A DNA stretch of 64,000 nt from Paenibacillus harenae (GCF_030812415.1 NZ_JAUSST010000005.1:186001-250000), one strand, 5' to 3'; shown: positions 1 to 8,951, numbered from the stretch's first letter. The notes: generated from the sequence alone by a model not told the origin. Numbers and translations are program-made.

Positions 1-61
1 CTGACGAAAACATATGTCCCAATACCGACAAAGACAAGTTGACTTTGGCGGAGTGAAATTG

Positions 62-103
62 AAAGGGGCTGTCCCGAGCCATTGGCTTAGGGACAGCCCC
101 TTT
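62..103. terminator. Strong hairpin of the repeat family, probable terminator
   Basis: Arms AAAGGGGCTGTCCC and GGGACAGCCCCTTT pair over 14 bp and enclose a smaller AGCC/GGCT stem. It lies downstream of the leftward GntR-type gene and could stop its transcripts. It is homologous to the hairpin at 17256-17297. Confidence 0.6.
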
Positions 104-314
104 GTGCGTATGCAGCTAACCTTTGGGCTGCTATGTTCGAATTTGGCAGTAACTTTGTGCGGAATTAACAGTGGTGGGCTATGTTGGATTTTCGCAGCAA
201 CTTTGACCGTTTGACGGCTTTTGGGTGCAAAATAAAGGTCTATGTTGCAAATATCCAATATAGCTCTCGATATGGCGCGAACCAGCCTAAAGTTACTGCA
301 ATGATCCAGTATAG
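62..314. repeat. Interspersed intergenic repeat cluster A (hairpin plus four unit copies)
   Basis: This fills most of the gene-free first 380 bases. It begins with a long hairpin (62-103) and continues with copies of a degenerate 26-bp unit whose core reads CTATGTTGGATTT then TGCAG-N-AACTTT. Forward copies lie at 131-156 and 179-204, a partial overlapping copy at 240-263, and an inverted copy at 289-314. The same hairpin-linker-unit arrangement appears inverted at 17205-17297, and unit copies recur at 33457-33594 and 47824-47960. No transposase or terminal duplication is visible, so the family (REP/MITE-like or transcription-terminating) is not assigned. Confidence 0.75.
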
Positions 315-380
315 CCGCTTCGCACATTCCACGCCATGAACGAACCCTTCGTCCTCGATGAGTTGGTAGGAGGACTATTA

Positions 381-1340
381 TTATATTTTGAGAAAATCCT
401 TCAGCAAGTTTTCGCTGCTCTTCTCCAGAATGAGCGGGAAGTGAACCGTTTTATCCGGGGCAAGGCTCTTGACTTCATCGTATACGGCAGAGGAGGCATA
501 GATTTTGTCGGCCCCATCGGCAAATCGCTCCAAAGCTTGCGGATTATTCGTGCCGAGGGCAGAGTATTCGATATGCTGTACTCCGGCTTCCTTCACCCGC
601 TGGGCCATCCACTGTCCGCCCTTCTGGCCCAAGCATACAAATCCGACTTTGCTTCCCGAGGAAAGCTTGGCTATCTCCAGAAGAAGGGAGAAATCGATTG
701 TCGCCCCGATGGTCAGAACCGTCTTCCTAGTCCCCGTCAGCTTATGCACTTCATCGGAATGGTTGAGCGTCGTCACGACCGCATCCGCTTGGCTCAGCAG
801 CTTTTCGAATTCGGCCATGGAGTCGGGAAGCTGCTCGAGAAAGAAGCTCTGGACCGTCGCCCCCGATAAACGGGCGATTTCTTTACGATAGAAGATGTGG
901 TCGTGTTCCTTGCATTCGATGAAAAGAAGCGTCGGCTTGATGCTTGCCTGGTTTCCGAACAATTGGACGAAGGCCATGCCGGCTACCGCAAGCTCCCGAA
1001 GTTCCAAATGATTCTCCGATGCTTCCTCGACCATTCGTTCCCATAATTCATACATGGGCTTGCGCTTGCGCATGAGCTCCTCCACCCTCGACCCGTCTAA
1101 CACTTGAGTACCCTTCCCCTTTTGAATGGAGACAATGCCTTCATCCTTCAGCTGCGTATAGACTAGGCTGACGGTATTGCGATTAATGCCTAATTGATCG
1201 GCTAAATCTCCGGCCGCGGGAAGCATATCCCCCGGAACCATCCGACTCATCCCGATCAACCATTTGAGCTGTTCTTTCAGTTGAGTGTTTATGCTGTATG
1301 TCAATTCGGCGTCCGCTTGCAGCAGCAGCTTTTCTTCCAT
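381..1340 (-). CDS. GntR-family transcriptional regulator with a long effector domain
   Basis: Predicted DNA-binding regulator of 319 residues. Residues 10-80 form a GntR-type winged helix (PAAGDLADQLGINRNTVSLVY, then KDEGIVSIQKGKGTQV in the wing). The C-terminal 230 residues are not the aminotransferase domain of MocR proteins and have no UTRA signature that I recognise; they alternate hydrophobic strands and helices as in ligand-sensing domains. Start ATG is preceded by AGGGG eight bases upstream. It is transcribed away from the hydrolase operon at 1539, and the 198-bp gap holds paired GTTAAC-containing repeats, so it probably controls that operon and itself. The effector is unknown. Confidence 0.85.
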   Translation of the reverse strand: MEEKLLLQADAELTYSINTQLKEQLKWLIGMSRMVPGDMLPAAGDLADQLGINRNTVSLVYTQLKDEGIVSIQKGKGTQVLDGSRVEELMRKRKPMYELWERMVEEASENHLELRELAVAGMAFVQLFGNQASIKPTLLFIECKEHDHIFYRKEIARLSGATVQSFFLEQLPDSMAEFEKLLSQADAVVTTLNHSDEVHKLTGTRKTVLTIGATIDFSLLLEIAKLSSGSKVGFVCLGQKGGQWMAQRVKEAGVQHIEYSALGTNNPQALERFADGADKIYASSAVYDEVKSLAPDKTVHFPLILEKSSENLLKDFLKI

Positions 1341-1448
1341 CGTCGTTACCCCTATTCATAGTTGTATAGGTATATATTATTCATCCATTATACATGAAGC
1401 CCATTCGTAAAGAAATATCAGGCCAAATGCCAAACGAATAAAAAAATG

Positions 1449-1513
1449 TTGACAAATCGAACAATAACAAATAGTCTAATAAACATATAGTTAACTAGTT
1501 ATTTATAGTTAAC
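1449..1513 (+). promoter_or_regulatory. Promoter and GTTAAC repeats before the hydrolase operon
   Basis: TTGACA at 1449-1454 is followed after 17 bp by TAGTCT at 1472-1477, a plausible sigma-A promoter. Downstream, ATAGTTAAC occurs twice exactly 18 bp apart (1487-1495 and 1505-1513), the first within the perfect 10-bp palindrome TAGTTAACTA (1488-1497). Sites placed just after the transcription start suit a repressor, most simply the divergent GntR protein. Confidence 0.6.
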
Positions 1514-1538
1514 GAACAAACAAATGGAGGAACCTACC

Positions 1539-2408
1539 GTGACAAATGAAATAAAGCACCAAAACGCGCAAATCGAGGATATCAACATTTTTTATCGCGA
1601 ATCGGGACCGGCCGATGCTCCCGCCATCCTGTTATTGCATGGATTTCCTACTTCGAGTCATATGTTTCGGCATTTAATTCCGCTGCTTTCGGAAAAATAT
1701 CATGTTATTGCGCCGGACTTGCCGGGTTTCGGTTTCAGCAGCGCGCTTGCCCATGATCAATACGAGTATAGCTTTGACGGATTCAGCCTCTTATTGGAGA
1801 AGCTGCTGGATGGACTGAATATCGACGGTTTTTATATTTATTTAATGGATTATGGCGCGCCGACGGGATTCCGAATCGCTGCCCGTCATCCCGAGCGGAT
1901 TAAAGGATTGATTATCCAAAACGGAAACGCTTATGACGAAGGGCTTGCGGACTTCTGGAATCCGATTAAGGAATATTGGAATGATCCAGCGAATGAAGAA
2001 AAACGGGAAGCGTTGCGTTGGTTAACCAGCTTTGATGCGACAAAATGGCAATACACCCATGGTGTAGAACGAGTAGAGCTGGTAAGCCCGGATACGTATA
2101 CATTCGATCAATCTTTTTTGGATCGCCCAGGTAATCAGGAAATTCAATTGGATTTATTTTTGAACTATGGGACCAACCCCGCGCTTTACCCGAAATGGCA
2201 AGAGTACTTCCGAAAGGATCAACCGCCGACACTGATTGTTTGGGGTAAAGGGGATGAGATTTTCCCTGCCAGCGGTGCTTATCCATATCTACGCGACCTG
2301 CCGAATGCAGAGTTCCATCTATTCGAGGATGCCGGCCACTTCGCATTGGAAACCCATCTCCATCAGATTGCCGGATTGATGATAGCGTTTATGGATAAAA
2401 ACAATTAA
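1539..2408 (+). CDS. Alpha/beta hydrolase, haloalkane dehalogenase/epoxide hydrolase type
   Basis: Soluble hydrolase of about 289 residues. Visible are the oxyanion motif LLHGFPTSS, the nucleophile elbow LMDYGAP with Asp (near residue 104) instead of Ser, a likely acid in GKGDEIFP, and the catalytic His in DAGHFALE. An Asp nucleophile is typical of haloalkane dehalogenases and epoxide hydrolases, which go through an alkyl-enzyme ester; the substrate cannot be told. I chose GTG at 1539 because the in-frame ATG at 1524 is part of the ribosome site ATGGAGGAA, which is well spaced from the GTG. First gene of an operon with an NTF2-like and a metallo-beta-lactamase-fold gene. Confidence 0.85.
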   Translation: MTNEIKHQNAQIEDINIFYRESGPADAPAILLLHGFPTSSHMFRHLIPLLSEKYHVIAPDLPGFGFSSALAHDQYEYSFDGFSLLLEKLLDGLNIDGFYIYLMDYGAPTGFRIAARHPERIKGLIIQNGNAYDEGLADFWNPIKEYWNDPANEEKREALRWLTSFDATKWQYTHGVERVELVSPDTYTFDQSFLDRPGNQEIQLDLFLNYGTNPALYPKWQEYFRKDQPPTLIVWGKGDEIFPASGAYPYLRDLPNAEFHLFEDAGHFALETHLHQIAGLMIAFMDKNN

Positions 2409-2428
2409 TTATGGAGGTGGCTGATACG

Positions 2429-2842
2429 ATGCAGAAAAAAATAGTACCGCCCTTTACTTTGGAAACCGCTTTGGCAAAAGTTAAAGCTGCGGAGGATGCT
2501 TGGAATTCCCGCGACCCTGAGCGAGTTGCGTTAGCCTATACGAGTGATTCCCGGTGGAGGAACCGTGCCGAGTTTTTTACGGGCAGGGAAGCGATAAAAG
2601 ATTTTCTGCGCCGCAAGTGGGCCAAAGAGCAAAGTTACCGTTTAATGAAAGAGTTATGGGCCTATACCGACAATCGGATCTCGGTGCGTTTTGAGTATGA
2701 GTGGCGCGATGCGGATACGGGCCAGTGGATGCGGACCCATGGAAACGAGCATTGGGAATTTGACGAGGACGGCTTAATGAAGCGTCGCGACATGAGCGCC
2801 AATGACTATCCGATTGATGAGAGTGAACGCAAATATCGTTAA
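2429..2842 (+). CDS. NTF2-like (DUF1348-type) protein
   Basis: A 137-residue single-domain protein of the cystatin-like alpha+beta barrel class: an N-terminal helix (LAKVKAAEDAWNSRD), then strands rich in Arg and Trp (SRWRNRAEFFTGREAI, FEYEWRDADTGQWMR, HGNEHWEFDEDGLM). It resembles the DUF1348 family of small NTF2-fold proteins, with no established reaction. The ATG at 2411 lies inside the Shine-Dalgarno ATGGAGGTGG, so the start is ATG 2429. It follows the hydrolase by 20 bases and is very likely co-transcribed. Confidence 0.8.
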   Translation: MQKKIVPPFTLETALAKVKAAEDAWNSRDPERVALAYTSDSRWRNRAEFFTGREAIKDFLRRKWAKEQSYRLMKELWAYTDNRISVRFEYEWRDADTGQWMRTHGNEHWEFDEDGLMKRRDMSANDYPIDESERKYR

Positions 2843-2881
2843 AGGTAGGGTAATAAGGGGAGAAAGGGATGTGCCGAAAAA

Positions 2882-3619
2882 ATGATCATTCAAAGAATGC
2901 CATGGGCGGGTATCCATCTAAAATACGAGGAAGTAAGTCTTGTTATCGATCCATTATTTGAAGTGCATCCTAAATACGGTTCTATCCATGAATCGGTATA
3001 TCCGTTAAGCGATTTTGGATCCGTCGATGCGGTGCTTGTCACGCATTTGCATGCGGATCATTTTGACCCGCGCTCTATCTCAACCTTTTACGGGCAAGAA
3101 ATCCCTGTTTATGTTCCGGAAGAGGCTGTTCCGTTGGCACGGGAAAGCGGTCTGAAAAACGTAATCGGGGTAACCGTAGGAGCGGCTTTCCATATCGGGT
3201 CTTTTGCCGTCACTCCTACGTACTCCATCGATGGAAACGGCGATCCTCAAGTAGCCTGGGCAGTAGAGGCAGGAGGGAAAAAGATCATTCATTGCGGAGA
3301 TACGCTCTGGCATGGATATTGGTGGAAAATCGCGGAGAAACACGGTCCGTTCGATGTTGCTTTTTTGCCAGTTAACGCTGCGGTCATCCGATTTCCGAAT
3401 CGAATCCACAGCGGACAGCCGATTTGTCTAACCCCTGAACAGGCGGTCTCTGCGGCAAAAGTGCTGCAAGCGAAAAAATTGGTTCCGATCCATTTTCGCA
3501 TGATTCACTCTCCGCCGTTTTATCAAGAAACCTCCGATATCGTCGCTCGATTAGAACAGAGCGCAAAAGGGGTTGTACCTTTGCATATCCTTGATTCAAA
3601 AGACAACTTGACCATATAA
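2882..3619 (+). CDS. MBL-fold metal-dependent hydrolase (UlaG-like)
   Basis: A 245-residue metallo-beta-lactamase-fold protein. The metal motif THLHADHFD is at residues 54-62; further likely ligands are in HCGDT (about residue 137) and in PIHFRM near the C-terminus. The compact core without extra domains fits the UlaG/YtkL-like group of cytoplasmic hydrolases. Substrate unknown. Third gene of the operon, 39 bases after the NTF2-like gene; the ribosome site AGAAAGGG lies somewhat far (13 bases) from the ATG, but no better in-frame start exists. A strong terminator follows at 3638. Confidence 0.85.
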   Translation: MIIQRMPWAGIHLKYEEVSLVIDPLFEVHPKYGSIHESVYPLSDFGSVDAVLVTHLHADHFDPRSISTFYGQEIPVYVPEEAVPLARESGLKNVIGVTVGAAFHIGSFAVTPTYSIDGNGDPQVAWAVEAGGKKIIHCGDTLWHGYWWKIAEKHGPFDVAFLPVNAAVIRFPNRIHSGQPICLTPEQAVSAAKVLQAKKLVPIHFRMIHSPPFYQETSDIVARLEQSAKGVVPLHILDSKDNLTI

Positions 3620-3637
3620 AGGAAAGGATGCCAACCT

Positions 3638-3675
3638 AAGAAGAAGAGGGGAAATTGCGCCCTCTTCTTCTTTTT
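3638..3675 (+). terminator. Rho-independent terminator of the hydrolase operon
   Basis: A 13-bp perfect stem (AAGAAGAAGAGGG with CCCTCTTCTTCTT), 9-base loop, ending in a T-rich run. Confidence 0.85.
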
Positions 3676-3874
3676 ATCTTCTTAAACTCCATACCGCGTA
3701 CACACCATGTACACAACAGATCTTTATATTAAGTCTAAGCCGTACAAACGGAGGTGAGCCGGGTAGGAAGATGGCCGCAATTGATGTACAGTTGTAAGAA
3801 CGGGTGGAATAACAAGCTGCGCCTGGGCTTACATGATGGAACAAAGATTGTATGTAGATGCGGAGTGTTCAGCA

Positions 3875-4555
3875 ATGAATCGAAAAATATTGTTAGTCGA
3901 AGACGATATGCTCATGCGGGAGTTTATAACGGATTATTTCAAAAAGGAACGGTGGGACGTGTACGAAGCGGAGAACGGCAGAGCGGGGCTTGAGCTTTTC
4001 GAGCAGATCTCAGTGGATCTTGTCGTTCTGGACATTATGATGCCGGAAATGGACGGGTGGTCCGTATGCAGGCGAATACGCGAGAAGTCGGCTGTACCGA
4101 TCATCATCATTACGGCACGCTCGGAAGACGATGACCAGCTCATGGGTTTCGAGCTTGGAGCGGACGAATACGTGACGAAACCCTTAAGCCCGAGGGTGTT
4201 GGTAGCCCGCGCTACCGCATTAATGAAACGAACGGAAGGGACGATGGGTCAGGATGGCGACAGGCTTAGCTATGGCAATCTGCTGGTGAACCGGTTGGCC
4301 CATACCGTAACCGTGGCCGGAATGGCGATTAACTTGTCGCCGAAAGAGTACGAATTGCTCGTCTTTCTCACGAAGCACTATGGCAAGGTGTTGTCGCGCG
4401 AATATATTTTGGACGCCGTCTGGGGCTATGATTACTATGGCGACCTGCGCACTGTAGACACACATGTGAAAAAATTAAGAGCCAAGCTCGGAGACGAAGG
4501 GCGTTACATTCGCACCGTCATCCGCGCAGGCTATAAGTTCGAGACGGAAGCATGA
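3875..4555 (+). CDS. OmpR/PhoB-family response regulator
   Basis: Two-domain regulator of 226 residues. The receiver domain (1-115) has the acidic pocket EDD at 9-11, the phospho-acceptor Asp53 in VVLDIMMPEMDG, and Lys in VTKPLSP. The winged-helix domain (130-226) carries LSPKEYELLVFL and TVDTHVKKLRAKLG. Start ATG 3875 with GGAG nine bases upstream is preferred to the in-frame ATG 14 codons earlier, which has no ribosome site. The stop overlaps the kinase start (ATGA), so the two are translationally coupled; the kinase at 4552 should be its partner. Confidence 0.92.
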   Translation: MNRKILLVEDDMLMREFITDYFKKERWDVYEAENGRAGLELFEQISVDLVVLDIMMPEMDGWSVCRRIREKSAVPIIIITARSEDDDQLMGFELGADEYVTKPLSPRVLVARATALMKRTEGTMGQDGDRLSYGNLLVNRLAHTVTVAGMAINLSPKEYELLVFLTKHYGKVLSREYILDAVWGYDYYGDLRTVDTHVKKLRAKLGDEGRYIRTVIRAGYKFETEA

Positions 4556-6312
4556 GAAGGCATAGCATCGTTCGCAAGCTGTTCGTTGTTACGTCGGTGC
4601 TGATATTGATCGTTTTTTCCTTGGTTATGCTCGCGGAAGGGTTGTTCTTCGAGCGGTTCTACCGGATCTCCAAAATTCATTCTTTAGAGAGAAATATGAA
4701 TGAATTCGCGGATCGATTCGGTTACACGGAGCCCGATAAACGCCTAGTATCGCCGCTGCTTGGCGCATTCATGAATCAGAATGATGCCAGTATCGCGGTC
4801 TTGAATGGCCGGTTCGAACGACAAACCTTGAATCCTTATTATTTGGAGCTGCAAACAGAGGGTCAAAGAGTGACGATTCTTATTTCGACGAGCGGCATGA
4901 CGATGGATGCCATCCCGAAAGGACTCCGGCTTGGCGATAAGCTGACGGTAGATGGAATTTTTATGGATGAGAAAGACACGATCTTGCATCCTGTCGCTTT
5001 CGGTCCAACGAACCAAGAGCCCGAGTTCGGCATGGTGCGGGTAACGGGGAACATATCCGAGGTGCTGCTGCCCGAGCAGCGATCGTACAACCCCCTCTAT
5101 CAGGATGCCCTTATCGACGATGCGCTTAACGGCTGGGTGCCGGAAGCGGAAACCTACCTAGCTCGCCTGCAGGACGGTTCTGTCGTTCATGCGGAATGGA
5201 TGGACGAATGGAGCGGCGTTGAGTATGCAGTGCTCATTCGATCGCTGCCGGCGGGCAAGGACGGGGACCTTTATTTGCTCGCCATGACCTCTCTGCAGCC
5301 CGTGGGGGAAGCGGTGGGGATACTGAAGCAGTACGTCGTTTATATAGCGCCGATCATTGTCGTGCTCGTCATTCTTCTGTCCATGATTTATTCGAAAATC
5401 GTCTCGCGTCCGTTAGTCCAGCTGAGCCGATCGGCAGAACGTTTAGCCCGACTGGACTTTACCGAGCATCCCGAAATTCAATCAAAGGATGAGTTCGGGG
5501 AGCTGTCCCGTAATATGACGGCCTTGTCCCGCAATTTGGATTCTGCTTTGAGGGAGCTTACCCGTGCGAATGTGAAGATGCAGGAGGATATGAGGGAGAA
5601 AGAACGATCCGAGGAGCTTCGCAAGGAGCTGATCGCGAACATCTCCCATGAGCTGAAAACCCCGCTAGGCATCGTCAAAGGTTTCGCGGAGGGGCTGCAG
5701 GACGAGGTGGCCAGCGACAAGAGAGATCGTTACCTGTCCTTGATCGTGAATGAAGCGGATCGGATGAACGCTCTTATTATGGATATGCTGGAGCTCTCCA
5801 AGTTCGAAGCAAAAGCCATTCAGCTGTTGCCTAGAAGACTGGCGCTGCTCGGCCTGATTCAGAAGGTGGCCGATTCGTTCGACCAGCAGCTCGAGAGCAG
5901 GCAGCTTCGAATCCAATTCAACGCGGATGAAGGGGATAAACCGTTCGTTACCGCGGACGCTAGAAGGATCGAACAGGTTGTACTGAACTTATTAAGCAAT
6001 GCCATTCGACATGCCGAGGAGAACAGCGTCATTACGATCAGCGTATTTCGTTCATCTGCCGTTAAAGTAACGACAACCATCGAAAACGTCGGGTCGCCTA
6101 TTGCCGAGGAGGATCTGAGCCGGATATGGGATCAGTTCTACCGGGCGGAACGTTCCCGGGATCGCAAGTCCGGCGGAACGGGTCTCGGACTTGCGATTGT
6201 TAAGCATATTCTGGAGCTGCATGAGAGCGAGTATGACGTGAGGAACACGAACACAGGCGTCGCCTTTTCATTTAACTTAAACGAAAGCAGGGAAGAACCC
6301 AATGAAAAATAA
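4552..6312 (+). CDS. Membrane sensor histidine kinase
   Basis: 586 residues: TM1 about 10-30, an extracytoplasmic domain of roughly 230 residues, TM2 about 261-281, HAMP 282-335, a short coiled coil, HisKA with phospho-accepting His366 in NISHELKTPLG, and an HATPase domain with N-box NLLSNAIRHAEE and glycine-rich GGTGLGLAIVKHI. The sensor domain matches no fold I know. Overlaps the regulator gene by four bases and the following lipoprotein gene by 11, so the three form one operon. Confidence 0.92.
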   Translation: MRRHSIVRKLFVVTSVLILIVFSLVMLAEGLFFERFYRISKIHSLERNMNEFADRFGYTEPDKRLVSPLLGAFMNQNDASIAVLNGRFERQTLNPYYLELQTEGQRVTILISTSGMTMDAIPKGLRLGDKLTVDGIFMDEKDTILHPVAFGPTNQEPEFGMVRVTGNISEVLLPEQRSYNPLYQDALIDDALNGWVPEAETYLARLQDGSVVHAEWMDEWSGVEYAVLIRSLPAGKDGDLYLLAMTSLQPVGEAVGILKQYVVYIAPIIVVLVILLSMIYSKIVSRPLVQLSRSAERLARLDFTEHPEIQSKDEFGELSRNMTALSRNLDSALRELTRANVKMQEDMREKERSEELRKELIANISHELKTPLGIVKGFAEGLQDEVASDKRDRYLSLIVNEADRMNALIMDMLELSKFEAKAIQLLPRRLALLGLIQKVADSFDQQLESRQLRIQFNADEGDKPFVTADARRIEQVVLNLLSNAIRHAEENSVITISVFRSSAVKVTTTIENVGSPIAEEDLSRIWDQFYRAERSRDRKSGGTGLGLAIVKHILELHESEYDVRNTNTGVAFSFNLNESREEPNEK

Positions 6313-6802
6313 CAAACTTATATATACGATATTAACGCTGCTAGTGCTGCTTCTGACCAGTGCGTGCGGCACGCAGTCGAGCGCTGAAACGCCAGCGGAT
6401 ACGGAGGCAACGACGAAGCCGGCGGATTCCAGTCCGGCGAATACGGATGCGCCAACGGATGATTCGGCAAGCGCCGAAAAGGAAATATTAATTATTATCG
6501 ATCAGACGCCTAAGCCGATCGAGGGAAATAGCTTCGATTTTGTCGTGAAGCAGCTTCCGGAAGGGTATGCGCTGGCTGAGATGCAGTGGGTCTCCGAGGC
6601 AAACATGATCATCGATTCGATTGATGATGCGATTGCCCACGGCGGCAACGGCGATGCAGGCTTTTACATCAGCGGCGACGGGCAATTTATGGGTTTCTTC
6701 TATCCGGATTCGATGAAAGGCGAGAAGGGGAAAGCCGTCTTCTTGTTCAAGAATGAAGCGGGCAAGGAGCTTACTTGGACAAAGGAAATAACGTTGAAGT
6801 AA
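6302..6802 (+). CDS. Lipoprotein of unknown function linked to a two-component system
   Basis: 166 residues. A lipoprotein signal peptide ends in the lipobox LTSAC (Cys22), followed by a low-complexity Ala/Thr/Asp/Ser linker to about residue 60 and then a compact domain of about 105 residues (EILIIIDQTPKPIEGNSFDF onward) suggestive of a beta-sandwich. Starts inside the end of the kinase gene, so it is made with the sensor and may be its accessory or target. No family recognised. Confidence 0.75.
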   Translation: MKNNKLIYTILTLLVLLLTSACGTQSSAETPADTEATTKPADSSPANTDAPTDDSASAEKEILIIIDQTPKPIEGNSFDFVVKQLPEGYALAEMQWVSEANMIIDSIDDAIAHGGNGDAGFYISGDGQFMGFFYPDSMKGEKGKAVFLFKNEAGKELTWTKEITLK

Positions 6803-6822
6803 CTACGGCATACGCAACGAAT

Positions 6823-6853
6823 AAAGGCACCAGGGTAACCGGGTGCCTTTCGC
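6823..6853 (+). terminator. Terminator after the two-component/lipoprotein operon
   Basis: Stem AAAGGCACC/GGTGCCTTT around a 10-base loop. It lies between convergent genes and may serve both. Confidence 0.75.
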
Positions 6854-6869
6854 TGTTGCACGGCTAGTA

Positions 6870-7610
6870 TTACCTATTCATAGCCTGGTATCTTCGAATC
6901 GTTCGATACATGCTTTGATTTTGCAAGTAACGGAAGCCGCCTACCAGCGGCGTGCAGTTCGCTTCGATCATCCACACCTTGCCGTTCACGTCTACTGCAA
7001 GGTCGTAACCCCAGATCGTCTGGGACCCGAAGGTGCGGGAAAATACTTTGGACGCTTGCAGAGACAGATAATCGAGATCGGCCATCGTTTTTCCGATATT
7101 TTTGATATTGGCCTGCTGTAATGCTCTTCGAACCGTTTCGACATTTGCGCCTTGCTGCAGGTTGGTAACCACGTATCCTTCTTTGCCGATCTTTGCGTGT
7201 TTACCGGTAATGATCCACTTGGAATCGCCTTTGCTGCGCTGAACGATATAACGGAAATCGATCAGTTTGCCTCCGACTTTGGCGAGCGGGATGCAATATT
7301 GGATAAGGAATGACCGCTTACCCGTAAGTCTGTTGATCAGGGGAACTAGCGAGTCCCGGCCGGTCACTTTCTGTTTGAAACCGAGTGTGTGCACATGATA
7401 AACCCCTTCATTTCCTTTCGACACTTTGATGATGCCGACGCCTCCGGAACCGACGACGGGCTTCAGTATGATCTCGGGGTAGAGATTCAGCATTTTCGAT
7501 AGATTGGCGGGCGAGTATCTGTACGATTTCGGCAGAAATCTCGCCAACGCCGGACTGTTCATTAATAGCTGATGTTTATACCACTTATTTCTTCGTAATT
7601 CGCTTGCCAT
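6870..7610 (-). CDS. YheC/YheD-family ATP-grasp protein (spore coat-associated type)
   Basis: About 246 residues with the YheC/YheD ATP-grasp pattern: YPEIILKPVVGSGGVGIIKV (nucleotide-binding loop), LIDFRYIVQR, and the metal-binding end VWMIEANCTPLVGG. In Bacillus these proteins are associated with the spore coat; their substrates are unknown. It is shorter than the long YheC/YheD members and consists of the ATP-grasp region alone. The start is ATG 7610, because GAGGG at 7621-7625 is ten bases from it and only one from the in-frame GTG at 7619. Divergent from the second ATP-grasp gene at 7776. Confidence 0.82.
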   Translation of the reverse strand: MASELRRNKWYKHQLLMNSPALARFLPKSYRYSPANLSKMLNLYPEIILKPVVGSGGVGIIKVSKGNEGVYHVHTLGFKQKVTGRDSLVPLINRLTGKRSFLIQYCIPLAKVGGKLIDFRYIVQRSKGDSKWIITGKHAKIGKEGYVVTNLQQGANVETVRRALQQANIKNIGKTMADLDYLSLQASKVFSRTFGSQTIWGYDLAVDVNGKVWMIEANCTPLVGGFRYLQNQSMYRTIRRYQAMNR

Positions 7611-7775
7611 CGATACCACACCCTCGCTGCATAGTCTATTTACTATACGAGGGACAATACGCGCATGATTGGTCTATCGCCCGTTTGTGAGAAAATAGAT
7701 TCGAACCTACGATTCATTTCTATCAGAGCGAATACACTATGTTCTGAGAAATGTTATTCGAAGGGGATGGTATAA

Positions 7776-8951
7776 TTGGAGCCGCTTCTAACGCTTGAGC
7801 AGATTTTCGGCCGCGGGTATGTTATGAACGGGAGAGGCTCGTATCATAACAGCCAGTGGCTGCCCAATGAGGTTAGCCAGGATTCGTCTTCCGGCAGTTT
7901 ACTGACGTTGGCCGGAGACATTCCGATGTTATGTCACACAGATGTCAGGGGAGAATCCTGTCTCGCGCTGCTCCAAGCGGCAGGCCTGCGAACCGGGTCC
8001 AATCTGCTGACCTACGAGGATGCCGACAGCTATTATGATTGGTTGAAAGGCCTGCAGCAGGACGGCAAGAGCGTCATATTTAATTATGCGCACCTGCCGG
8101 ATGAATTTGAACCGGGCCAGTACTGGATTAAGAGGGAGCTTCACTTATTCCTCAATAATAAAAGAAATTTAGCCGAGCTCGTTCCGAATCGGCATGTCCC
8201 CAGTCGCGTGCTGCTATCGATAGACGAATTCATGAACAATGATCGTTTACCATACGATTATCCCTGCGTCGTCAAAGCGGCTACCGACCAGCCTAGCGGC
8301 GGGGGAATCGAGGTCGTCATTTGCCGGTCGGAGGCGGATCTCGAGCAGGCCAAGACGCTATTCCGCTCTTGTTCGTTCGTTGTCGCAGAGCAGTTTCTCG
8401 CGATTAAGAAAAATTTCTGCATTCAGTTCGCGCAAACGCACGCCGGGGAGCTGGTATATTTGGGCTCTGCCGAACAGATCATAACGGAGCAAGGAAAATA
8501 CGCGGGAAACTGGTTCGATGAGCATGACCAGCCGCCTGCCGAAGCGGTCGAGCTATGCAAGCAGGTTATGCGCAAGGCGGTGTCGCTAGGCTACTTGGGG
8601 TTTGCCGGTATAGATACGGTTATTACGGAGGACAATCAAATCTATATCATTGATTTGAACTTCCGCCAGAACGGTTCGACGGCGGCGCTCCTCTATCGGA
8701 ACAGTGTCGTAAGCGAGTGGGGAGCGACCGTGATGAAAGCGAGGAAGTGGAAGTCGGATCGCGCTTTCGGTGAATGCAAGAGAGCGGTAGAGTCGTTCAT
8801 ATCGGAGAAGCGCCTGCTGCCGCTGTGCATCTTCAACCCGACGGTTCAAACGGCGGAAAGGCCCATATTCGTGTCTTGCGTATTGGTCGGGAACTCCAAA
8901 GACGAGGTCATGGAAGCCGAACGGCAAATGCAAGCGCTGGGTTTTGAATAA
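7776..8951 (+). CDS. ATP-grasp domain protein, putative carboxylate-amine ligase
   Basis: 391 residues from a TTG start with AGGGGATGG close upstream. Residues 1-140 form an unfamiliar N-terminal domain; the centre has the ATP-grasp fold, with YPCVVKAATDQPSGGGIEVV (ATP loop), VVAEQFLAIKKNFCIQF, and the metal site IDTVITEDNQIYIIDLNFRQNGS. The layout recalls pre-ATP-grasp peptide ligases of the PGM1 type, but substrate and product are not predictable. Divergent from a YheC/YheD-type gene and convergent with a spore-protein gene, so a sporulation role is possible but unproven. Confidence 0.75.
   Translation: MEPLLTLEQIFGRGYVMNGRGSYHNSQWLPNEVSQDSSSGSLLTLAGDIPMLCHTDVRGESCLALLQAAGLRTGSNLLTYEDADSYYDWLKGLQQDGKSVIFNYAHLPDEFEPGQYWIKRELHLFLNNKRNLAELVPNRHVPSRVLLSIDEFMNNDRLPYDYPCVVKAATDQPSGGGIEVVICRSEADLEQAKTLFRSCSFVVAEQFLAIKKNFCIQFAQTHAGELVYLGSAEQIITEQGKYAGNWFDEHDQPPAEAVELCKQVMRKAVSLGYLGFAGIDTVITEDNQIYIIDLNFRQNGSTAALLYRNSVVSEWGATVMKARKWKSDRAFGECKRAVESFISEKRLLPLCIFNPTVQTAERPIFVSCVLVGNSKDEVMEAERQMQALGFE

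Noticed and set aside
62..314. CRISPR array
   Set aside because: Units occur in both orientations, diverge in sequence and lack regular spacers; no cas genes are present.
336..869. 177-codon open frame on the + strand
   Set aside because: Antisense to the GntR-type gene, which has clear family motifs.
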